From NCBI RefSeq assembly GCF_041276405.1, contig NZ_JBGGGT010000002.1, positions 2,891,001 through 2,955,000 on the forward strand: a stretch of 64,000 nucleotides of DNA, read 5' to 3'. Every line of letters begins with the position of its first letter. Positions within the stretch are counted from its first letter, which is position 1. The notes beneath the pieces are model-generated. The model saw nothing but the letters and a program-made list of their open reading frames with translations, was not told where the DNA came from and did not search any database. A program made the translations under genes and the position numbers. The DNA is from Microvirga sp. TS319 (lineage in GTDB: Bacteria > Pseudomonadota > Alphaproteobacteria > Rhizobiales > Beijerinckiaceae). Positions 57,152 to 64,000 of this stretch are shown in pieces.

Positions 57152-58642
57152 TTAACCCTCGTAATGGTCGCGCACGAGACGGTCGAGCAGGCGCACGCCC
57201 CAGCCCGAAGCCCATCCGCGGCTGATCTCGGTCTGCGGCGAACCCATGGCCGTGCCCGCAATGTCGAGATGAGCCCAAGGCACATCGTTGACGAAGCGCT
57301 GGAGCAGAGCGGCCGCCGAGCTCGACCCCCCGAAACGGCCGCCCGCGTTCTTCATGTCGGCGAATTTGGACTCGATCAGCTTGTCGAATTCCGGGCCGAT
57401 GGGCATGCGCCACACGCGCTCGCCGGTCGCCTTGCCGGCCGCGGTCAGGCGCTCGGCCAATTCGTCGTTGTTGGAGAACAGACCCGCGTATTCCTGCCCG
57501 AGCGCGACGAGGATCGCCCCGGTCAGGGTCGCAAGGTCGATCATGAATTTGGGCTTGAACCGGTCCTGCACGTACCAGAGCACGTCCGCCAGCACGAGAC
57601 GGCCCTCCGCATCCGTATTGATGATCTCGATGGTCTGTCCCGACAGGGTGGTGACGATATCGCCAGGACGCTGGGCGTTGCCGTCCGGCATGTTCTCCAC
57701 AAGGCCGATGGCTCCGACCACGTTCGCCTTCGCCTTGCGGCTCGCCAGCGCATGCATGAGGCCGACGACGCAGGCCGCTCCGGCCATGTCGCCCTTCATG
57801 TCCTCCATGCCGGCCGCAGGCTTGATCGAGATGCCGCCGGTGTCGAACACCACTCCCTTGCCGATGAAGGCGATGGGCTTGTCGCCGGCCTTGCCGCCGT
57901 TCCAGCGCATCACTGCCACGCGCCCGCCGCGCGCCGAGCCCTGCGCCACGCCGAGAAGGGCCCCCATGCCGAGCTTTCTCATGGCCTTGTCGTCGAGCAC
58001 CTCGACCTCGACGCCGAGCTTCGTGAGCTCCTGGGCCCGGGCCGCGAACTCCTGGGGTCCGAGCACGTTCGGCGGCTCGTTGACGAGATCGCGCGCCAGC
58101 GTGATGCCCTGCAGGGCGCCCTCACGGGACTTGTAGACCTTCTTGACGGCGGCGGGATCGGCGACGCTCAGGACCAGGCGGGCCGCGCCTTTTCGATCGT
58201 TGTCGTCCTTCTTCGTCTTGTAGCGGTCGAAGCTGTAGCGGCGAAGCTGGATGCCCAGAGCGATATCGGCCACCGCCTCGGGTGAAACTTCGATCCCGGG
58301 CAGACCGACCATGACGGTCGCGGCCTTGCCGTTGACCTTACCGGAGACGAAGCCGCCCAGCTGGACGAAATCCACATCCGCCCGGTCCTTTTCACCCCCG
58401 ACCCCGATCACGATCAGCCGGTCGACCGAGAGGCCGTTCGGCATCACGATCGTCATGGCGGATTTGGGCTTTCCCTTGAAATTCTCCGCAGCCGCGGCCT
58501 TGGCGATGAGGTCGACAGCCTTGGAGCCGATCTGCTTGGCAACCGCCGGCATCGGCTGGAGATCGTCCCCGACGAAGATGATGAGATCGCCGGACTCGAC
58601 TTTACCGTACGGCTGGAAGTCGATCTTGAAGCTGTCGGCCAT
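57152..58642 (-). CDS. pepA: leucyl aminopeptidase (M17)
   Basis: PepA is a cytosolic hexameric aminopeptidase with two metal ions; some members also bind DNA at cer/carAB sites. The 496-residue protein has the M17 signature [18 protein letters not shown] near residue 340, and the metal and catalytic residues in [36 protein letters not shown] near residue 255. The N-terminal domain is poorly conserved, as usual. The start is the ATG of MADSFKIDF, with AGAGGG upstream; a longer reading lacks similarity. It diverges from lptF over 189 bp. Confidence 0.95.
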   Translation of the reverse strand: MADSFKIDFQPYGKVESGDLIIFVGDDLQPMPAVAKQIGSKAVDLIAKAAAAENFKGKPKSAMTIVMPNGLSVDRLIVIGVGGEKDRADVDFVQLGGFVSGKVNGKAATVMVGLPGIEVSPEAVADIALGIQLRRYSFDRYKTKKDDNDRKGAARLVLSVADPAAVKKVYKSREGALQGITLARDLVNEPPNVLGPQEFAARAQELTKLGVEVEVLDDKAMRKLGMGALLGVAQGSARGGRVAVMRWNGGKAGDKPIAFIGKGVVFDTGGISIKPAAGMEDMKGDMAGAACVVGLMHALASRKAKANVVGAIGLVENMPDGNAQRPGDIVTTLSGQTIEIINTDAEGRLVLADVLWYVQDRFKPKFMIDLATLTGAILVALGQEYAGLFSNNDELAERLTAAGKATGERVWRMPIGPEFDKLIESKFADMKNAGGRFGGSSSAAALLQRFVNDVPWAHLDIAGTAMGSPQTEISRGWASGWGVRLLDRLVRDHYEG

Positions 58643-58831
58643 GAAACCCTCTTGCTTTGATAGGAGCGCCGGACTCGGGACGGCGCGCTCTTGGTGACCG
58701 CCATCATATAGGGCATGCCGGGGCCCGCCGTGAAATAGGCGCAATCTCAGGCTGTTGAAAACAGCCGTCTTGCCTTAAGACGAAGCGACAGGGTAACCCA
58801 GGACCTTCCCGCCGGGGGGCTGAAGGGCTTC

Positions 58832-59998
58832 ATGACACTTCTCGAACGTTACATCCTGAAAATCGCATTCAGCGCTTTCACGGCCTGCCTGATCGCCCTC
58901 ACGGGCGTCATCTGGATCACGCAGGCCCTGCGCGAACTCGATCTTCTGACGGGCAAGGGCCAGACGATCGTCATCTTCCTGACGGTCACCGGGCTGTCGC
59001 TCCCGGCCCTCATCAGCGTCATCGCCCCGGTCGCCCTGTTCATGGCGACGATCTATACACTGAACAAGCTCAATGGCGATTCCGAGCTGATCGTCATGAG
59101 CGCGGGCGGCATGGCTCCGCAACGCCTGCTGCGTCCGTTCATCGCGCTCGCTGTCTTCATCAGCCTGGTCGTCGGGATGATTTCCCTCTATCTCATGCCC
59201 GCGAGCCTCCAGGAGCTGCGCCTGCTGTTCACGCGCATCAGGGCGGACTTCGTGGCCACCATGGCCAAGGAAGGGCAGTTCATCTCCTTGGACAACGGCA
59301 TCACCTTCCACTACCGCGAGCGGTCGGGGGACGCCCTGCTCGGCATCTTCATGGAAGACCAGCGCGACAAGACCAAGCCCATCGTCTATCTGGCCGAACG
59401 CGGCCAGACCGTCGAGCAGAACGGGCAGGCCTACCTCGTGCTCGAGAAGGGCAGCGTGCAGCGCAAGGACCCTAACCCGAAGAGCAGAGATTCCTCCATT
59501 GTCGCCTTCGAGCGCTACGCCGTGGATCTGGCCGCCTTCAACCAGGAGGGTGGCGAGGTCGTCTACAAGCCGCGCGAGCGCAGCACCACGCAGCTCCTCT
59601 TCCCCGACGAGGGCGACGCCCTCTATCAGGCCCAGACGGGTCGTTTCAGGGCCGAGCTGCACGACCGGCTTTCCGCCTGGCTCTACCCCATGGCCATGAT
59701 GATCGTGGCCTTCGCGGCCCTGGGCGAAGCCCGCACCACCAGGCAGGGACGCGGTCTGGCCATCGCGATGGCCATCGCCGGGATCGTCCTGCTCAGAGTG
59801 CTGGGCTTTGCCGCGTCCAGCGCCGTGGTCCGCTCGCCCACGGCGGTCGCCGCCGTTTACGGCACTCCGCTGGGAGCGATCGCCATCTCCCTGCTGCTGA
59901 TCTTCCAGGGTCCGAGAGTGCGAGCCGCCTACGCGAGGATCCGCTCGGCCCTCGGCGGTCTTCGCCCGGCGCGCAAACCGGCCACCCAAGGGGCTTGA
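58832..59998 (+). CDS. lptF: LPS export permease LptF
   Basis: LptF is one of the two inner-membrane permeases of the LptB2FGC LPS extractor. The 388-residue protein has three N-terminal and three C-terminal hydrophobic segments flanking a periplasmic jellyroll (about 135-265). The N-terminus MTLLERYILKIAFSAFTACLIAL and the loop LNKLNGDSELIVMSAGGMAPQRLLRP fit the YjgP family. It starts the run lptF-lptG-lptD and its promoter should lie in the 189 bp toward pepA. lptB, lptA and lptC are not in the window. Confidence 0.94.
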   Translation: MTLLERYILKIAFSAFTACLIALTGVIWITQALRELDLLTGKGQTIVIFLTVTGLSLPALISVIAPVALFMATIYTLNKLNGDSELIVMSAGGMAPQRLLRPFIALAVFISLVVGMISLYLMPASLQELRLLFTRIRADFVATMAKEGQFISLDNGITFHYRERSGDALLGIFMEDQRDKTKPIVYLAERGQTVEQNGQAYLVLEKGSVQRKDPNPKSRDSSIVAFERYAVDLAAFNQEGGEVVYKPRERSTTQLLFPDEGDALYQAQTGRFRAELHDRLSAWLYPMAMMIVAFAALGEARTTRQGRGLAIAMAIAGIVLLRVLGFAASSAVVRSPTAVAAVYGTPLGAIAISLLLIFQGPRVRAAYARIRSALGGLRPARKPATQGA

Positions 59999-60000
59999 GC

Positions 60001-61086
60001 ATGCTGATCGGCCGGACGCTCGGACTTTATTTCGCGCGACAGTTCATCAAGACGATCTTCATCGTCTTCGCCACTGTGTTCGCCCTCGTCTACACCATCG
60101 ACTTCGTGGAGCTGATGCGCCGGGCGGGCGATGCCGAGCACGCGACGCCCGGTCTCATCGCCCGGCTGACCCTGTTTCGCACGCCGGCCATCGCCGAGCA
60201 GGTCATGCCCTTCGCGGTGCTCTTCGGCAGCATGGCGGCGCTCCTGCAGCTCAGCCGCAAGCTCGAACTCGTGGTGGCCCGCGCCGCCGGGATCTCGGCC
60301 TGGCAGTTCCTCCAGCCGGGGCTTCTCGTGGCCCTGCTCATCGGCGTCGGGTCGGTCACGGTCTACAATCCGGTTTCCGCCAGCCTGAAGCAGCGGGCCG
60401 CGAACCTGGAGACCAGGATCTTCTCACGCACGACCCAGACTTCGGGCAAAACCATCTGGCTGCGGCAAAAGAGCCAGGACGGACATGCAATCTTCCGCGC
60501 GGACGGGTCCCGCACGGACACCACGACGCTCGTCGGCGTCACCGTCTATACGTTCGACCTGGAAGGCCGCTTCACCCATCGAATCGAGGCCAAGGAGGCC
60601 ACGCTCCACGAAGGCTTCTGGGAGCTGAAAAGCGCCCGCGTTCTGTCGGCCACCGAAGAGCCGGAGAATCACGACCGATACCTGATCGCGTCTCTTCTGC
60701 AGCCGTCCCAGCTCAAGCAGAGCTTCATCGCCCCTGATTCCGTGCCGTTCTGGGACCTCCGGCAGACCATCGACCGGATGGAGCGGTCGGCGATCAACAC
60801 CACCGCCTACAGGCTCCATTACGACCTTCTTTTGGCCCGCCCCCTGCTGTTCATCGCCATGGTCTTCGTGGCGGCGTCAGTGTCGTTAAGATTCTTTCGA
60901 TTTGGCGGTGTAGCGATGATGGTTCTGGGTGGCGTCGCCGCCGGGTTCATGCTTTATGTCGCCACTGAGCTAATGGCGGAGCTTGGGGCCTCCGGGATCA
61001 TCAGCTCGGTTGTTGCGGCCTGGCTCCCTGCTGTAGTAGGCAGTCTTTTAGGAACCTTGGCGTTATTGTACCAAGAGGATGGCTGA
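60001..61086 (+). CDS. lptG: LPS export permease LptG
   Basis: LptG pairs with LptF in the LPS extractor. The 361-residue protein has six hydrophobic segments around a periplasmic domain, with TPAIAEQVMPFAVLFGSMAALLQLSRKLELVVARAAGISAWQFLQPG near residue 55, the coupling segment for LptB. The start is the ATG two bases after the lptF stop; a TTG two codons earlier is less likely. It ends 37 bp before lptD. Confidence 0.94.
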   Translation: MLIGRTLGLYFARQFIKTIFIVFATVFALVYTIDFVELMRRAGDAEHATPGLIARLTLFRTPAIAEQVMPFAVLFGSMAALLQLSRKLELVVARAAGISAWQFLQPGLLVALLIGVGSVTVYNPVSASLKQRAANLETRIFSRTTQTSGKTIWLRQKSQDGHAIFRADGSRTDTTTLVGVTVYTFDLEGRFTHRIEAKEATLHEGFWELKSARVLSATEEPENHDRYLIASLLQPSQLKQSFIAPDSVPFWDLRQTIDRMERSAINTTAYRLHYDLLLARPLLFIAMVFVAASVSLRFFRFGGVAMMVLGGVAAGFMLYVATELMAELGASGIISSVVAAWLPAVVGSLLGTLALLYQEDG

Positions 61087-61123
61087 GCCTGTCCTCATAT
61101 AAGAACTGAGTTGAGGAGTGGGG

Positions 61124-63610
61124 ATGCAGAGGCTCAAGGCATCGATCGCAATGTCTGCGGTCGCAACGGCACTTTTCTTCGCCGTTGGATCAACGCCTGT
61201 GCTGGCCCAGTCGCTCAACGACGCTATCAGCTCGCGCCTGCAGTCCAATCCGAACCAGGACCGGCTGTTCGTCGACGCCAAGGAAATCGTCTACAACAAC
61301 GACAAGAACACCATTTCGGCCACCGGCGACGTCCAGATGAACTATCAGGGCAAGACGCTTCAGGCCGATCGGGTCACCTATGACCGGAATACCGGCCGGG
61401 TCTATGCCGAAGGCAATGCCCGCCTCACCGATGCCAGCGGCGCGGTCGTGACGGGCGACCGTTTCGAGCTGACGGACGACTTCAAGAACGGCTTCATCGA
61501 TTCGCTGCGGGTGGTCCAGACCACGGTCGACAACGGCCGGCCGGTCACGACCCGCTTCTCTTCGCCGCGGGCCGAGCGTGCGGAGGGCGAAACCACGGTC
61601 TTCGAGCGCGGCACCTATACGGCCTGCGAACCCTGCAAGGAGCATCCGGAACGGCCGCCCCTCTGGCAGGTCAAGGCCGCGAAGATCATCCACAACAACA
61701 GCGAGCAGACGATCTATTACGAGGACGCGACCCTCGAGATCCTCGGCCTGCCCGTCGCTTACCTGCCCTATTTCTGGACACCGGATCCGACGGTCAAGCG
61801 CAAGACCGGCTTCCTCGCGCCCCGCTATGTGATGTCGAACACCCTCGGCTTCGGCGGCTCGATTCCGTTCTTCTGGGCGATCGCACCAAACTACGACCTG
61901 ACGGTTGCCCCCACCTTCCTGTCCCGCCAGGGCGTTCTCGGTGAAGCGGAGTGGCGGCATCGGCTCGAGACAGGCTCGTACAACCTCCGCGTGGCCGGAA
62001 TCTCGCAGCAGGATCCGGGCGTCTTCCTCCCCGGCCCCCGTGGCGGCGGCGATCGCGACTGGCGCGGCTCGCTCGAATCGGCAGGCCAGTTCAATCTGAA
62101 CGAGCGCTGGAAATGGGGCTGGGACATCACCCTCGTCTCGGACAAGTGGTTCCTCGACAACTACAACATCCGCAACGAGAACCTCACCTCGCTCTACCTG
62201 AAAGAGGCGGTCTCGACCCTCTATCTGCAGGGGCAGGGAGACCGGTCCTTCTTCGACGTGCGCGGATACTACTTCCAGGGCCTGTCCACGCAGGACTGGC
62301 AGAAGCAGCAGCCCGTCGTTCACCCGGTGCTCGATTATGACAAGCGGACCACGCCGTCGAGCATCGGCGGCGAATTCGACCTCAACGTGAACGTAACCAG
62401 CCTCTCGCGAGAAGCTGCGCAGTTCGAGCCGCTGTCCAAACTGAACAAGGCCCGGTACGGCATTTTCCAGACCTGCCGGATCTTCGAGCAGGAGGAGTGC
62501 CTGGTTCGCGGCACCAGCGGATCCATGTCCCGGGCGTCGGTCCTCGCCTCATGGCGCCGGGAATTCGTCGATCCCGTCGGCCAGGTCTGGACACCCTTCG
62601 TCTATGTCCGGGCCGACAATTTCTGGATCGCGCCCGATTTCGAAGGTTATCAGAACCCCTATCTGCGCAATTATCTCGACGGCGACAGCGACTATCTCTT
62701 CCGCGCCATGCCGGCCGTGGGCATCGATTACCGCTATCCCTTCGTTGCCGATATCGGCACCTCGGGCCGTCAGGTGATCGAACCGATCGCGCAGATCATC
62801 GCCCGCCCCAACGAAACCCGGATCGGCAATCTTCCCAACGAGGATGCGCAGAGCCTCATCTTCGACGACACGTCCCTGTTCGATTGGGACAAGTTCTCCG
62901 GCTACGATCGCGTGGAGGGCGGCGTTCGCGCCAATCTGGGTGTTCAGTACACCGTCACCGGCGCCGACAATTTCTACGCCAACGTGCTCTTCGGCCAGTC
63001 CTATCAGGTCGCGGGCCGCAACTCGTTCCGCCAGCCGGACTTGGCCAATGTGGGCCTGGATTCCGGCCTCGACACGCGCGCTTCCGACTATGTGGGCCGC
63101 ATCCAGATCGCGCCGAACAGGAACTTCTCCTTCGTAACCCGCGCCCGGTTCGATCAGGAGGACTTCGGCGTCAACAGTATCGAAGCAGGCGTCCGCGCCG
63201 ACTTCTCCCCCTATCTGCCAGTCTCGACCTCGCTGACCTATGCGCGGTACGGGAAGCAGCCGGACATCGGCTTCCTGAACCCCCGCGAGGGCTTCCTGGG
63301 CACGGCGACCTGGAACGTAACCCCGAACTGGCGCATTTCAGGGTCAGTGCTCCTGGATCTCGACCGGTACCTGGCGGAGCCGGTGGAACGGGCCTATGTG
63401 AGTTCCATGTCGGTTGGTGTCGGTTATATCGACGAGTGCACGACCTTCTCGGTCCGGTACATCATGAGGCCGCGGTCCCTGACCACCAGTTCGGGCGAGA
63501 GAGATCAGAACCATACGGTGATGCTGAGCCTGGAACTGAGGACCCTCGGCGGTGCCTCGATTACCCAACGCATCGACGGCTCTTCCTCCGAAGAAGGTGT
63601 AGCGAGATAG
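61124..63610 (+). CDS. lptD: LPS assembly outer membrane protein LptD
   Basis: LptD is the outer membrane barrel that inserts LPS with LptE. The 828-residue protein has a signal peptide (about 1-28, ending VLA before QSLNDAI), an N-terminal OstA jellyroll (about 45-200, with DKNTISATGDVQMNYQGKTLQADRVTYDRNTG), and a large barrel domain with repeated aromatic-girdle strands to the C-terminus. ACEPCKEHPERPPLWQVKAAKIIHNNSEQTIYYEDA and YLPYFWTPDPTVKRKTGFLAP are diagnostic. Cysteines occur near residues 168, 171, 449, 457 and in DECTTF near 770, so disulfides are possible. GAGGAG is six bases before ATG. Confidence 0.94.
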   Translation: MQRLKASIAMSAVATALFFAVGSTPVLAQSLNDAISSRLQSNPNQDRLFVDAKEIVYNNDKNTISATGDVQMNYQGKTLQADRVTYDRNTGRVYAEGNARLTDASGAVVTGDRFELTDDFKNGFIDSLRVVQTTVDNGRPVTTRFSSPRAERAEGETTVFERGTYTACEPCKEHPERPPLWQVKAAKIIHNNSEQTIYYEDATLEILGLPVAYLPYFWTPDPTVKRKTGFLAPRYVMSNTLGFGGSIPFFWAIAPNYDLTVAPTFLSRQGVLGEAEWRHRLETGSYNLRVAGISQQDPGVFLPGPRGGGDRDWRGSLESAGQFNLNERWKWGWDITLVSDKWFLDNYNIRNENLTSLYLKEAVSTLYLQGQGDRSFFDVRGYYFQGLSTQDWQKQQPVVHPVLDYDKRTTPSSIGGEFDLNVNVTSLSREAAQFEPLSKLNKARYGIFQTCRIFEQEECLVRGTSGSMSRASVLASWRREFVDPVGQVWTPFVYVRADNFWIAPDFEGYQNPYLRNYLDGDSDYLFRAMPAVGIDYRYPFVADIGTSGRQVIEPIAQIIARPNETRIGNLPNEDAQSLIFDDTSLFDWDKFSGYDRVEGGVRANLGVQYTVTGADNFYANVLFGQSYQVAGRNSFRQPDLANVGLDSGLDTRASDYVGRIQIAPNRNFSFVTRARFDQEDFGVNSIEAGVRADFSPYLPVSTSLTYARYGKQPDIGFLNPREGFLGTATWNVTPNWRISGSVLLDLDRYLAEPVERAYVSSMSVGVGYIDECTTFSVRYIMRPRSLTTSSGERDQNHTVMLSLELRTLGGASITQRIDGSSSEEGVAR

Positions 63611-64000
63611 TGAACGGGCTGACGCGCCCTCTCCTTCTGACCCAGGGCGACCCGGCTGGAATCGGGCCCGAGCTGACCCTGCGGGCCTGGCTCCAGCGCG
63701 AGCGGGACGCGCTGCCACCCTTCGCCGTCCTGGCGGACTCCAGCTCTCTCGAGCGCCTGGCGAAGGCTCTGGGCTGGACCGTGCCGATGGCGGTCGTGGA
63801 CGTCTCGCAGGCCGTGTCGGCCTTTCCGCACGCTCTCCCGGTCATCCCGTTGAAGGCGATGGTATCGGCCGAGGTGGGTAAACCCGACCCCAAATCCGCC
63901 CCTTCCGTCATCGAGGCGATCGAAACGGCGGTGGAGTTCGTCCGCAACGGCTCGGCCGGTGCCGTGGTCACCAATCCGATCGCGAAGCACGTGCTTTACG
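63610..64000 (+). CDS. pdxA: 4-hydroxythreonine-4-phosphate dehydrogenase (partial)
   Basis: PdxA oxidises 4-phosphohydroxy-L-threonine in pyridoxal-5'-phosphate synthesis. The first 130 codons are present and the window ends inside the gene. LLLTQGDPAGIGPELTLRA at the N-terminus and AGAVVTNPIAKHVLY near residue 119 are family signatures. The start is GTG, overlapping the lptD TAG by one base, which suggests coupled translation with lptD. In many relatives surA lies between lptD and pdxA; here it is absent. Confidence 0.94.
   Translation, partial: MNGLTRPLLLTQGDPAGIGPELTLRAWLQRERDALPPFAVLADSSSLERLAKALGWTVPMAVVDVSQAVSAFPHALPVIPLKAMVSAEVGKPDPKSAPSVIEAIETAVEFVRNGSAGAVVTNPIAKHVLY

Noticed and set aside
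1..64000. Integrative element, prophage or genomic island
   Set aside because: No integrase, transposase, tRNA target, phage structural gene or clear composition break was seen.

Overview
The window reads as a contiguous piece of chromosome from a GC-rich alphaproteobacterium of the order Hyphomicrobiales (Rhizobiales). The protein set fits Methylobacteriaceae, and a Microvirga-like genome is my best guess. Support comes from Usg, the LivHMGF + DUF6867 block, pepA-holC, lptF-lptG-lptD next to pdxA, the alphaproteobacterial-type Cfa and EmrAB pairs, plus GTG/TTG starts. I see no rRNA, tRNA, CRISPR array, integrase, transposase or prophage gene. The content is mostly housekeeping and transport. 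The taxonomic call is inference from protein character, not from a database search.

Layout. 1-10.3 kb: the 5' part of an AMP-forming acyl-CoA/acyl-ACP synthetase gene, gpt, a CinA-type molybdopterin-binding protein, sfsA, an FkbM methyltransferase, map, radC, an ExoD-like membrane protein, usg, an XRE-cupin regulator with a GNAT enzyme, a formyltransferase and a flavin reductase. 10.3-16.2 kb: a complete branched-chain amino acid uptake operon (livH, livM, livG, livF, DUF6867, binding protein), with two related dyads upstream and a strong terminator after it. 16.4-25.4 kb: ACT and DUF1203 proteins, CcdA, a P1 peptidase, a DadA-like oxidase, rpe, purB, cfa and an RBBP9-type hydrolase. 25.9-32.9 kb: a two-gene c-type cytochrome operon, a Spy/CpxP-like protein, a beta-barrel outer membrane protein with a possible small RNA upstream, a pentapeptide-repeat protein, a small lipoprotein and a membrane/cNMP-binding protein.

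33-42.7 kb: a ferric-iron ABC binding protein and permease without an ATPase, succinyl-CoA:3-ketoacid CoA-transferase (scoAB), an AsmA protein, and potGHI for polyamine import without its binding protein. 42.8-52.1 kb: two EmrAB-type efflux pairs that face each other, one led by MarR and one controlled by a divergent TetR gene with a perfect operator palindrome, followed by a Crp/Fnr regulator. 52.4-64 kb: an ABC-F ATPase, an MFS transporter gutted by an internal deletion, a lipoprotein, an S10 carboxypeptidase, holC, pepA, and the LPS-export set lptF-lptG-lptD running into pdxA, which leaves the window.

The most striking feature is a family of modular imperfect palindromes (about 50-110 bp each, often stacked to 430 bp) in at least 16 intergenic regions. 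Many copies end in CTAG, and in nine genes that CTAG (or TAG) is exactly the stop codon of the neighbouring gene. Two 107-bp members, 33 kb apart and inverted, differ at a single base. Whether this reflects a mobile element that targets CTAG/stop codons, or a 3'-end RNA-processing signal, cannot be decided from this window, but it is the best candidate here for something undescribed.
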